The notes beneath the pieces were generated by a model that worked only from the letters and a program-made list of their open reading frames with translations, searched no databases and was not told the DNA's origin. Positions 1 to 7,697 of a stretch of DNA of 17,989 nucleotides are shown here, piece after piece. Position numbers and translations under genes: made by a program. Position 1 is the first letter of the stretch, and each line of letters starts with the position of its first letter. This DNA is from Cudoniella acicularis (Eukaryota > Ascomycota > Leotiomycetes > Helotiales > Helotiaceae). The DNA lies in contig JAAMPI010001197.1 of NCBI GenBank assembly GCA_013054445.1, forward strand, positions 1-17,989. Direction: 5' to 3'.

Positions 1-408
1 TGATCAACCCAATAATCTTCTTTACTTCTCAACACTTACCAACCCGACTTACGAGTCTTTTACCTGATGCGGTACGGTAGGAGACCCAGTTTCGTTACAT
101 TGAATAAGCTATAGAACAATTTATAAATAGGCCTATATTCGCCCTTAACATATAAATTATTAATATTATATAAACATAAGCTCTTAAGCTTACTTTAGTA
201 CTACTAGTAAAACTAACCTACCTAGTTCTTATCTATAACACGCCTAATTATCTCTTCTATAAAGTTCTTAACTATTTAACTAGTCAGAGGGATATCGCGC
301 TCGGTAAGACGATTAATCTAATTGATTAAGACGCGTTCCTATGCGTTAGTGAGACATTACTAGACCTAGGAGGTAAACTCCTCTTAGGAGTAGACGGGGG
401 AAAAAAGG
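1..408. other. TA-rich gene-free relic sequence
   Basis: No open gene is visible on either strand. TA dinucleotides and short words such as TATAA, CTAG and TTAA are very frequent from about 110 to 410, while CA/TG are scarce by eye. This is the composition RIP leaves in old fungal transposons, so a decayed repeat is the best guess, but no family could be recognised. Confidence 0.4.
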
Positions 409-416
409 AAAAAAAA
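409..416 (-). terminator. RNA polymerase III T-tract terminator of the 5S gene
   Basis: Read on the minus strand, the 5S rRNA gene runs straight into a run of nine T (the first overlaps the last 5S base), then CC and six more T. A T-run directly after the RNA end is the normal Pol III stop signal. It supports the 5S gene being transcribable and not a bare relic. Confidence 0.75.
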
Positions 417-535
417 ACATACAACAGCAGGTATTCGCTGGTGGTCACCCACCCAACTACTAATCTGCCGATCTGAGGCTTGTGTATGGCAGAGCGGACG
501 GGATGCCCAATTCTCCTCAGTCTATGGTCGTATGT
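417..535 (-). rRNA. 5S ribosomal RNA, complete
   Basis: On the minus strand the sequence starts ACATACGACCATAG and ends TGTTGTATGT, the two halves of 5S helix I. It contains the conserved blocks CATCCCGTCCGCTC, TTAGTAGTTGGGTGGGTGACC and CCAGCGAA of fungal 5S rRNA, and is 119 nt, the expected size. Helix II is CTGAGG against CCTCAG and helix III GGCA against TGCC. Both differ from what I recall of the common ascomycete sequence (GTGTGG/CCACAC) but still pair, so the changes are compensatory. A T-tract terminator follows. 5S genes scattered singly among protein genes are typical of Pezizomycotina such as Neurospora. The gene sits beside TA-rich sequence but shows no obvious damage itself. Confidence 0.93.
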
Positions 536-705
536 GAAAGGAAGTAACTTATTTTAACTCATATCCTTGTACAAAACTTGTGGATTTGACATTTGTGAAG
601 ACAGAGTATACCTTGTAGCGACAGTAGTATAATTAGAGTTTAAAGAGCTTTTGATTTCGGCTAAAGCCTTCTATATATCTTGTTCATTGACTATTTTATA
701 AGGAA

Positions 706-1089
706 TTATAGATAGTGGGGTGTGGTAAAAAATGGTGTTGCAAATAAGCGGGCATTGCATACTAGCGGGACCTCGAGTAACGCATCGAACAAATTGGCTG
801 TGATTTTGATCTCGATCCTATTGTAGATGATTATGCACGAGAATTTAGGCTCACCCCAACTACACGACAGCGCTTCGAAAGGAGTTTCAATTAATGCAGA
901 ACCGATGGAGTCCAAAATTTCGATACGTTTAAGGTCACATCGTAGCTCTGTAAATGGATCATTGTCTGGGAGAATCGTAAGGATGCGAATCGACTTCGAG
1001 CCCACAGGCAAAGAGTTGTAGATTGCGGATTGAGAAGATATGATGAGCGACTCATCAAGACACGAGGATGACTCCCCACAGATAACCAA
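706..1089 (-). pseudogene. HET-domain (heterokaryon incompatibility) N-terminal fragment
   Basis: The frame encodes about 127 residues. The pattern YNSLPVGSKSIRILTILP ... IRC-like ELRCDL ... PFEALSCSWGEP ... IIIYN ... ITANLFDALLE is that of the start of a fungal HET domain (usual form: Y.PLP....IRLL.I.PG....I.C.L....PFEALSY.WG.P....I..NG....T.NL..AL). HET proteins trigger cell death after fusion of incompatible hyphae. The domain normally continues with a W.DAICINQ-type block and the proteins are 500 residues or more; here the frame ends soon after the DALLE segment. There is no in-frame ATG: a TGA lies just upstream of the first residues. I therefore call it a truncated relic. An exon of a still-functional gene is possible but no splice partner was found. 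Confidence 0.7.
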
Positions 1090-1468
1090 ATGGATTCAGC
1101 TAACACGGTGAACTTGTGGGTTCCCTGGTTTGCTGTGCCGGTGACGAGACGCTAGAGATCCTCAGGCTCCCAGGCTGCAGCCCAGGCCATCGTGGCAGAT
1201 TTCGTTATAGACGTTGCAGATCGTCTCAGTTTTCCCAATCAACTGTTCCTGAGTGGACGCCGTTCTGCAGGATGCTGCACCGGAAGCGCCACTGCGACAT
1301 TTATGTGAGCCAACGATAGTAAGCGCGTTTCAATACCAGGTGTTCGATTTCCGCCCCCACCGAAGATCATTGCATGGGCTTAGTTGGACCAAATCGAAGT
1401 AGGTATGAAGATGACCCAATCCTGCAATTTCTCCGGAGGATGACCTTTGTTTGTTCTCGTTTTCGACG
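1090..1468. other. Intergenic region upstream of the lectin gene
   Basis: This holds the presumed promoter and 5' leader of the lectin gene. A 67-codon frame at 1116-1319 (+) has no recognisable feature and is probably chance. I see no convincing TATA box. Confidence 0.4.
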
Positions 1469-2919
1469 ATGGCCGATACTAGTGATGACTACTCTACGTT
1501 AGAAGCAGTTCATTCCGAACGACAATCAATACAAACACAAAAACCACTTCCAGTGGATTCAGGAAAGCAAGTGGTTCCGGAGTATGAGAAGCAGGCTGGG
1601 CAGCCTGCCTACAACAATGGGATTGAGGTTGTGCCAAAATCAAAATATCCCCAACAAGATGCTGGGTGTTACACATCTCCAAGAAAGTCACGACAAAAAT
1701 GGATTATTATCGGTGGAGCAATTGCATTGATTGTTATTTGGGCGGCTGTTCTCGGCGGAGTCCTGGGTTCTCGAAGCAAGAGCAAATCAAGAGTGCCATC
1801 GTCGACTCCAAGCAGCACACTGAGCAACTCATCGGCATCGACACAGCACCAAAGTAATATTGCGGCGGTTTCATTTATTTCCAACAATGCTAATAGGACG
1901 AAGGTGTACTATCAGGATGATACGGGCCAGTTAATGGAAGCCGCTGATTCTGCGGACGGAACATGGACAAATACTAAGCTTAGTTATGCCGCCATGAATG
2001 GTTCTTCACTCGCCGCAGCTGTGTCGCGATACACCCCTCTAGTATGCTCCAACTACTTCGTAATTACATCACTTTTACTAACGAGTGGCAGGAAATCAGC
2101 GTTTTCTACACGGACACGAACTATATCGTCCACGACGTTATTTACAATTCGGGTAGCAACAAGTGGACTGAAGGCGTCATATCAGGACAGAAATATGTTA
2201 CCGGTTCGAACACAAATTTTGCGGCGATGTATCATCAATGTCCTTTATGCAGCAACACTACTGTTATGACTTTTCAAGATATAAATGGTTTTATCCAGTT
2301 TGCCAATCTTACAACTTCCGGGTGGGAATTGACACAACTGAATGTCGATCCCGTTGCGAGTACGGGACTCGCTCTCCAGCCTTTTTTGCGATCTGGCATC
2401 GAAGATCAGATAAATCTGTATCATCAAAAGTCAAGTCTGTATCTGTCTTTGGCAGCATGGGTACCCGCGCCGGCCAATTATGGAGGTTAGTTTAGTAATT
2501 TTTCTACTTCAATTCATAGCTAATGAAAACTAGTTACCGCCTGGGTACTCAGCACCCAAATATATGACGTCGCAACTTCAGGAACCCCACTCGCCGTTGC
2601 CTCCTCCCCTAACACCTTTCCTGATAGTAACGGCTATGAATTATGGATTGAACTCTTGTCGCTTTCTAATAGAGGCATAGAGGTTGATACTTGGTCGGGT
2701 GCCACGAACAATTGGCTACAGCATGAGAATCATCCTTCGGTAATGGCGAATTCGACAGAGAATAAGCAGACATATGGGTCGATTGCAATGACAGCTGCGG
2801 GGAAAGCATTTGCTGTGGTGACGTCCAATGTGACAGAGATTCAGTCCTGGCAAGTCAGTGACGATATGGTTGATTGGACGTCGACTGGCGTTGTGGATAT
2901 TGGAAATGTGTGGAGTTGA
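1469..2919 (+). CDS. Membrane-anchored fungal fucose-specific lectin-like protein
   Basis: Three exons: 1469-2041, 2092-2485 and 2534-2919, giving 450 aa. Intron 1 (50 nt) runs GTATGC...CAG with a TTACTAAC branch site; intron 2 (48 nt) runs GTTAGT...TAG with a GCTAAT branch site. Splicing joins the three frames without a break. The ATG at 1469 has a good context (gacgATGGcc). Residues 1-75 are polar and likely cytosolic, 78-99 form one hydrophobic helix followed by SRSKSKSR (type II anchor), about 105-130 are a Ser/Thr stalk, and 131-450 form the lectin part. Repeated blade-like units with motifs such as KVYYQD, GTWTNTKL, ISVFYTD, GSNKWTEG, SGWELTQLNV and IEVDTWSGATNNW match the six-bladed propeller of Aleuria aurantia-type fucose lectins (PF07938). 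The family binds fucosylated glycans; the membrane anchor suggests display on the cell surface or in the secretory pathway. Sugar-binding residues could not be checked one by one. The gene shows no damage. Confidence 0.85.
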
Positions 2920-2969
2920 GAAAATATATCTTGGGATAATAAATTTTTGATTTTAAGAGGCTGTAATAA

Positions 2970-3250
2970 CACGTAATAGTCTTCGTACTTTTCGCCACCG
3001 AAATCTCTTTTCACCGGTATATTCTCTTCGATGAATTGCAAATTGTTGCAAAAATGCAGTTGCATTTGATAATACGCTTTTCGCGCTGGAGAAATCGGGA
3101 GGTACTTCTAATCTTCATGTTGAAGGACTGGAAGGCCTTTCCACGTGATCATGTGAATTGGTTCAAGGATAGGGCACCTTCTAGGAGAAGTTTAAACAGA
3201 TACAGAAGCACATACGGCGGACAATCTAATACAATGATGTTGAGGAAATG
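2970..3250 (+). pseudogene. Frame-broken ORF remnant, unrecognised
   Basis: Protein-like sequence passes through different frames: about 2970-3053 reads HVIVFVLFATEISFHRY, then a frame starting near 3053 reads AFDNTLFALEKSGG and HVEGLEGLST, then DHVNWFKDRAPS in the first frame, then EKFKQIQKHIRRTI and YNDVEEMKL in a third. In the last segment the two stops, TAG and TAA, stand where CAG and CAA (Gln) would read through. This suggests a decayed gene with at least two frameshifts. I do not recognise the family, and part of it could be chance. Confidence 0.3.
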
Positions 3251-3305
3251 AAGTTATAGGAATGTTCTTCTCGGAGGAGTTTTTTGGAGTCGAGAATCAT
3301 GTTGA

Positions 3306-3614
3306 GTAAGAACGCATATTTCAGCAAGATTCGCCACCAAAAACTCTTCGATAATAGCCGAAGAAGCTCTCACATATATCGAGCAGAACTTGGACGAACA
3401 AGTCAAATTCACAAACGGACGAAGAGGCTACATTACGCTCTCCAAAACTTTAGAAGAGGCAGTGAAAGACGCCCGGATGGTCATCAAAGCCATCCCGGAA
3501 ATACTCCCACTCAGGATCGAGATTTTCGGCCAGCTGGACAAATCGGTTCAGGATGACTGCACCCTGGTAACGAATCCATCTTCTTATAACTCCAGCGAGA
3601 TGATTCAAATATAA
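3306..3614 (+). pseudogene. 3-hydroxyacyl-CoA dehydrogenase NAD-binding domain fragment
   Basis: The frame from 3306 to the TAA at 3612 reads ALTYIEQNLDEQVKFTNG, ITLSKTLEEAVKDARMVIKA, IPEILPLRIEIFGQLDK, DDCTLVTNPSSYNSSEM. The pattern L..AV.DA..VIEAIPE.L.LK..IF..LD......CIL.TN.SS is the second half of the Rossmann NAD-binding domain of 3-hydroxyacyl-CoA dehydrogenases (PF02737; the group also includes L-gulonate dehydrogenase/lambda-crystallin types). The GxGxxG dinucleotide loop before it and the C-terminal catalytic domain after it are absent, a TGA lies at 3303, and there is no start codon. It is about a quarter of a normal 300-residue protein. The body is not RIP-mutated, so it is probably a broken-off duplicate or rearrangement remnant. 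Confidence 0.75.
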
Positions 3615-4109
3615 CTCTACTTAGATAGATCACTAATGTCCGGAAGCGGGTAATTGTTATGCTATATTCCCTTCGAGGTAAGCCCCGCGCCGGCGTCGAT
3701 GATCCTATACGAATAATAGCTAAGAATATAGCTAGACGCTTTATTACTCTTACTTGCCTAGAGTAACTTTACTACTAAGGCTAGACTATGTTCTCCCTCT
3801 ATAAATAGAAATTTATTTCGGAAGAAAACATAATAAATATACCCCTTAAGATCTATACTTTTATTACTTTCGATACTATAGAAATATATCTTAAGATAAG
3901 AAAAGTTTTTATAATATGTTTCTCTACGATATTGTTACGTTCTTTATACGTTCTTTATATAAGGTAATCTTATTAGGATCCTAAATCAGCTCTAGCAGGG
4001 ACCTTTGTAGGAGGAGTAGATCAGGTGCCTTCGCAAACTCGGCTAGGAAACTATAGCCAGGGCGCACAGGGCGCCAAAATGGGACCCGAAGTATAATAAC
4101 TCAGGGCAT
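3615..4109. other. TA-rich gene-free tract
   Basis: From about 3690 to 3980 the sequence is dominated by TATA, CTATAG, TTAAG and TAATA words and has no open frame of note, consistent with an old RIP-mutated repeat. It contains a perfect two-copy tandem of the 11-mer TACGTTCTTTA at 3936-3957. No transposon protein could be recognised. Confidence 0.4.
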
Positions 4110-4158
4110 GCTTAGGATGCTCAGGCTCTGCTTAGGCCCGGCTTAGGCTCTGCTTAGG
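4110..4158 (+). repeat. Short tandem repeat, GCTTAGG(CTCT) units
   Basis: Five consecutive units of 9-11 bp: GCTTAGGAT, GCTCAGGCTCT, GCTTAGGCCCG, GCTTAGGCTCT and a partial GCTTAGG. A related but looser AGCTCAGG/GAGCTGAG family occurs near 5986-6050, and GCTCAGG recurs at 4172. This is a small diverged minisatellite. Confidence 0.7.
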
Positions 4159-4751
4159 TTTATTCACCCTTAGCTCAGGTAAAAGCGGCGTCCAGAGACT
4201 AAAACAGAACCAGCGAAAGAAAAAGTTGAGTATGACTATGGTGGTATATATCAAATCGGAACGGAATCGGTCGTTAACGTAGTCTTGGGGGAAGAAGGTT
4301 GCATGTGAAGTATGGATGCGTAGCCTTAGTTCGTTATCTCCATTTTTCAATTACTTTGAGATACATACATCAGTGACACTTTAATCTACTTTGGAATGCA
4401 CGTCGCTGTAATGGGTAGCCCCATCACGCGCTGCACAGTGCGGTGAGCGTCAATACGCCCTGCCCACCTCACACTCCCACCCCCTTGTCCCTAAGTAGGA
4501 GACGTTTCCCAAGACTTTCAACGGGCTTAGCTATCGGTCACATGATTTCACTACTCTTTGAGCTTAGAGCGCTATAGAGCTGCCGGAAAACTTAGCTATG
4601 TGAACGTCGCAGAGAAGACCAAAGTTTTTCTCGTGTAGGAAGGAGTTAATGAGGCTGAAGAGGGGACGTTCTGTGCGCCAACAGATTCGGCAGCCTCGAC
4701 CTCCTAGAAAGCTTTCGGCGTGGCAGTTATCATTGAAACGCTCCTGCCCTT
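4159..4751. other. Gene-free region before the GC-rich island
   Basis: Nothing convincing is coded here. Minus-strand frames at 4132-4350 and 4564-4761 have no family features. Composition changes from TA-rich to CG-containing near 4390. A piece around 4690-4750 reads GVAVIIETLLPF in a frame that is one base off the ORF that follows, so the island's coding potential may begin here, but with a break. Confidence 0.3.
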
Positions 4752-5150
4752 TTGCACGCATCCAAGTACCACAACCGCCGCATCAACGCCCAAGATGCTA
4801 CCAGATTCGCGCAGGAGCATGGCGATTTGCCGGTCCGGCCCGCGGGTGCCGTCACACTGAAGACCTTATGGGAAGCGCGCGACAGGTCACAGGTTACCAC
4901 TCCGGTGCCACTGAAAGAAGTCGACCCTGCGCATTGGACCGCCAGCCGGATGCCGGATTGTATGTCTGGCGACAGTGTTCACAAAATGATACCACACTCG
5001 CGAATGCGCTCTTTCGGCTCATCACCACTTACGGCCCGGCTCCCACCCACGGCACGGCAGCTCGGAACGGCGCTGTCGGGATACGAGAAGGGCTTGCACC
5101 ATCGCGCCTCCGAAGGTATCAAGGATGCTGCCGAGGCCGCGCGTTTGTAG
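4752..5150 (+). CDS. Unrecognised ORF in a GC-rich island, probably a gene remnant
   Basis: This frame encodes about 132 residues, with phrases such as KYHNRRINAQDATRFAQEHG, LPVRPAGAVTLKTLWEARDR and VPLKEVDPAHWTASRMPD. Its first 80 codons are rich in third-position G/C, unlike all neighbours, which favours this frame as once coding. There is no ATG near the beginning (the first in-frame codon is TTG), and an overlapping frame (4649-5221) is also open, so the ORF could be a GC-rich by-product. I recognise no family. CG dinucleotides are abundant, so this block has escaped RIP. It is most likely the middle of a gene that has lost both ends. Confidence 0.3.
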   Translation: MHASKYHNRRINAQDATRFAQEHGDLPVRPAGAVTLKTLWEARDRSQVTTPVPLKEVDPAHWTASRMPDCMSGDSVHKMIPHSRMRSFGSSPLTARLPPTARQLGTALSGYEKGLHHRASEGIKDAAEAARL

Positions 5151-5594
5151 GCCATGCGAAATGTCCATCACTAACTCCTGGTGTATTACTTTCTGCCGCG
5201 AGGACCAGTTCTGCGACATGACCACCAGCGCTGGTCACATTGACTATCTCCCTGTCCCGCCGCGCTTACTTCCGGGTTCAATGTCATTCAACCCTGGGTA
5301 TTGACGGCTTTGAGTACTTTTGAGCGCGAAATCGTCGGAATTCTTATATGAAAATCTATCTCAATCTAGATGCGGGAAGCCAGAGAAACCCTGACTCCGA
5401 AATGCGGCTAGAGAGCTGCATTTGTGCCGTGGGAGCTGGAAGTTCGCGCCACCTTCAAATATCACCCCACCCCCCACCTCCCCCTCCTCAATTGCACAAA
5501 CCAGGGTGGAATTACGCGAGATGCCTTACGGCATAATTGAGGATTAACGTCAATGAACATTTGTCTCCCACTGGAGCGGGCATAGCACACTTGA
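5151..5594. other. Gene-free region with a pyrimidine tract
   Basis: No supported gene. It contains a nearly pure C/T tract at 5463-5489, mostly C, which could be a promoter-type pyrimidine stretch or simple low-complexity DNA. Confidence 0.4.
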
Positions 5595-5774
5595 CAAGCA
5601 CTACGGGCATCCACAGTCGACGTAGCCAAGACGGTCGATCCTCTTTTAATTACAACAGGAGTTGTGGCACTACTTGGCACCTACATCAAGACTGGGGCGA
5701 CCATTAAAGATTTCTATGATTGTGCAGCTGTTGTAGAGGTTAAAGGGATAAGGGCAGCAAATCCCTTTGCTTAA
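5595..5774 (+). pseudogene. Fungal STAND N-terminal domain fragment
   Basis: The frame contains VDPLLITTGVVALLGTYIKT, GATIKDFYDCAAVVEVKG and ends RAANPFA-stop. The opening resembles the M-DPL-SI-A-GVVALL...K....I..FYD pattern that starts the fungal N-terminal domain of STAND/NLR-like proteins (PF17111 and relatives). Those domains usually run for 100-200 residues ahead of NACHT, ankyrin or other modules; here only about 45 residues remain. The expected initiator Met before DPL is Val, and a TGA lies upstream at 5592. So this is a relic without start or body. Confidence 0.55.
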
Positions 5775-5882
5775 TACGACCTTTATAGTCTATCTGCAGG
5801 CAGTTATCTATAACATAACGTAGATCTATTTTTATAAGGGTTTAGTTCGGGATCCTTAGGAGCCTGTTTAGGCTCTATAGGG

Positions 5883-5910
5883 ATCATCGTCAAAACTTGA
5901 CGACGATGAT
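5883..5910. repeat. Inverted repeat / hairpin
   Basis: ATCATCGTC (5883-5891) and GACGATGAT (5902-5910) are perfect reverse complements around a 10-nt spacer AAAACTTGAC. An alternative inner stem CGTCAA/TTGACG is possible with a 3-nt loop. Function unknown. Confidence 0.7.
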
Positions 5911-5985
5911 AAGGCCCCTAGTCTATATCTAGCCTAATTAATTAAGGAAGTTGGGATATTAAAGGATGAGTGAGTAGTAGGTACT

Positions 5986-6050
5986 GCTCAGGGATTGCTC
6001 TTGTAGCTCAGGTGAGCTAGGTGAGCTGAGCGTGAGCCGAGGGTGATTAG
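5986..6050 (+). repeat. Loose repeats of GCTCAGG / GTGAGCTGAG words
   Basis: GCTCAGGGATT, GCTCTTGTAGCTCAGGTGA, GCTAGGTGA, GCTGAGCGTGA and GCCGAGGGTGA follow one another. They resemble the units at 4110-4158, suggesting a shared low-copy minisatellite type that surrounds the relics. Confidence 0.45.
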
Positions 6051-6107
6051 CGCCTGAGTAGAAGCGTCCAGGCTTACTGTCACAGCGTACGCAAGCAGTG
6101 CAAATCA

Positions 6108-6689
6108 AGTAGTACTCTCTGTTTCTTAGAATTATCGACGAAGAAGAGAAGATATATTATCTGTCTAACCCTAACGATATAGAGGGAGAGCTAGAGGAGA
6201 TTCTATAGACCGGTATAACGAGGCATCTATAGCGCTTTCCTTAGCCCTACGTATACTCAAAGCAGCTAATAGAGCAGCTGATAATATCATAGTTTCCTAG
6301 CCTGCTAATTCTACTCTTGAGACCTACTAGCATCGGACCTGCTATTGCTTAGCCCTACGAGATATACGGCCCGTAGAGATTATGCCCTATCTCTATACTC
6401 TATGCCCGCTTGATACGACTAATAGGAGGAAAGAGCATCTGGTATACGCTAGCCTATAGTAGTAACATCCTTGATAAGGTTCCGGTGGATGTAGTTACGA
6501 ACGTTCTGCTTTAACACGTTTATTCTGGTACTCGGGAGTTAGTTCATGCTTCTTTATCGTATTATATCCCTAAGACGTTAAAGTGGATACTAGAACGGCC
6601 GTTCAAGTCCCTCCTAGCTCGCTAGGTTTTAAAGATGGCAACGCCGGTTTTTATTCAGGACTAGAGAGTGGAACAATGTAAAGAAGCTG
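6108..6689 (+). pseudogene. RIP-inactivated NAD-binding 'male sterility' reductase remnant
   Basis: One frame, from about 6108 to 6625 and weakly on to 6663, reads as protein if stops are ignored: LRIIDEEEKIYYLSNPNDIE, LLRPTSIGPAIA-stop-PYEIYGP, LIGGKSIWYTLAYSSNILDK, VPVDVVTNVLL-stop-HVYSGTRE, ASLSYYIPKTLKWILERPFK. RPTxIGPAxxxPYxxYGP is typical of the NAD-binding_4/male sterility family (PF07993: fatty acyl-CoA reductases and aminoadipate-reductase C-terminal domains). Eight in-frame stops occur between 6125 and 6625, seven TAG and one TAA, with no TGA. Each is what CpA-to-TpA mutation makes from Gln CAG or CAA. The frame is otherwise unshifted. This is a copy killed by RIP-type point mutation, presumably because it was duplicated. 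Confidence 0.65.
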
Positions 6690-6696
6690 GATATAG

Positions 6697-6972
6697 CCCC
6701 CCCTCGTTGGCGCATTCTCGCGTCCCGACCACGCGTATGTGACCTTCGTCTTCGACGGGAGCGCGGCGCACACGTTCGCCTACGATGTGCCGACGGCGCG
6801 CAACATCGATGATACCAATCTGATGATTACGTGGTTGCTAAAAGAGAATGCCTTTGGGATGGGAGTGACGATGGATAAGACGTTGATTAGTACGTTGAGC
6901 GACTTCGCTATAAGTGGAATTCTCGCGGCGCATCAGAAGGCGGCGAGCTGGGTAGTCGGGAAGGTGTGGTAG
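6697..6972 (+). pseudogene. Unrecognised protein C-terminal fragment, not RIP-mutated
   Basis: The frame opens after a TAG at 6694 and ends at TAG 6970-6972. It reads PLVGAFSRPDHAYVTFVFDG, SAAHTFAYDVPTARNIDDTN, LMITWLLKENAFGMGVTMDK, TLISTLSDFAISGILAAHQK. Codon use is GC-rich and CG is frequent, in sharp contrast to the TA-rich pseudogene directly upstream. There is no ATG before residue 50 or so, hence this is the 3' end of a gene without its start. I do not recognise the family; the even spread of hydrophobic and polar residues suggests a folded soluble domain. Confidence 0.45.
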
Positions 6973-7157
6973 CTATGTTATCTAACTTACCGTTTCTCTA
7001 TTCTCGCCTCAATAGCAATGAGTTACCCAAAACTTCGGTGCGCCTGCTCCTATAAATATCTAATAGTAGACATTTGAACGTTGTACTATTATTATATTAA
7101 CGGAATAGTATTATTTCTAAACGCTAAGAAGGTGAGTAAAATAGTGGGGTTGATGTA
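6973..7157. other. Short gene-free stretch
   Basis: TA-rich spacer with no supported gene. A plus-strand frame at 7081-7269 is the antisense of the Gag-like relic. Confidence 0.35.
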
Positions 7158-7343
7158 TTATTGTCTTATCTGCAGGGCCTTCGCTTGTGCGTTTACGCGA
7201 GCTGCAGCTTGGGATTATTGTTCTACTACAAACTGTATTCTTTGCGCCTGGGCTTCCTGGGTTTGTTGAGCATTCAATAACTGTTGCTGCTGTAGAGCCG
7301 TAGCACTGGGGTTGGAGCCCGCCTGCTGGTCGTTCGCAGTCAT
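7158..7343 (-). pseudogene. Gln/Ala-rich, retrotransposon Gag-like N-terminal relic
   Basis: An ATG at 7343 (minus) opens a frame reading MTANDQQAGSNPSATALQQQ, QLLNAQQTQEAQAQRIQ, FVVEQ-stop (TAA 7215-7217), and after the stop SQAAARVNAQAKALQIRQ-stop at 7158. The Q/A-rich, alpha-helical character with repeated AQ is like the N-terminus of Gag proteins of fungal Ty3/Gypsy elements, as I recall them. Both stops are TAA after CAA codons, compatible with RIP. No CCHC knuckle, protease or reverse transcriptase is nearby. The identification rests on composition only. Confidence 0.35.
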
Positions 7344-7460
7344 TTGTTGCCCAGATATAACACCAGGCTGTCTTTATTATTCATCAGGTTAGGAGGGGGA
7401 GAGGGAGAGGGATCTGTGCTTGAGGAGAGAGGTCAAGGCGCGAGTCTAGCTCCCTAGCTC

Positions 7461-7486
7461 CTCTCTCTCTCTCTCTCTCTCTCTCT
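7461..7486 (+). repeat. (CT)13 microsatellite
   Basis: Thirteen uninterrupted CT units, directly preceded by CTC. Confidence 0.95.
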
Positions 7487-7502
7487 ACACGTAGGCAGGA
7501 CA

Positions 7503-7517
7503 CCCCCCCCCCCCCCC
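7503..7517 (+). repeat. Homopolymer C15
   Basis: Fifteen consecutive C, 16 bp after the CT microsatellite; length may be affected by sequencing or assembly. Confidence 0.9.
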
Positions 7518-7697
7518 TCCGTGTGCCCCGCGCTTAGGAAAGAAACCGTGGCCGGACATTCGTTTACGTTAGAGTTAGATTTTACTTTACACTGAGAGTA
7601 AAAACATGGAATCGTTGTCTTCTGTCCAGGATGCGTTCCTATCCGAGTAATCAGAGCTATTTGTGTTTTCATAGAGCACCTGCTTTTCATCTGACAT

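Larger units (their letters stand above)
5775..6107. other. TA-rich gene-free stretch with hairpin and short repeats
   Basis: No gene is seen. It contains a 9-bp inverted repeat (5883-5910) and a cluster of AGCTCAGGTGA-like words (5986-6050). Composition is TA-rich like the relics around it. Confidence 0.4.
7344..7697. other. Low-complexity stretch between Gag-like relic and split gene
   Basis: No gene. It has a GA-rich run near 7389-7413, the CT microsatellite and the C-run listed separately. A minus-strand 134-codon frame (7454-7858) is an alternative frame of the neighbouring gene plus translated microsatellite (RERERERE). Confidence 0.5.

Noticed and set aside
1666..2495. Other frames within the lectin gene, on both strands
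   Set aside because: Shadows; the three-exon model explains the region with family-like sequence throughout.
3306..3324. GTAAGA...TTTCAG, which looks like an intron ahead of the dehydrogenase fragment
   Set aside because: Only 19 nt, far below the shortest fungal introns, and no branch site.
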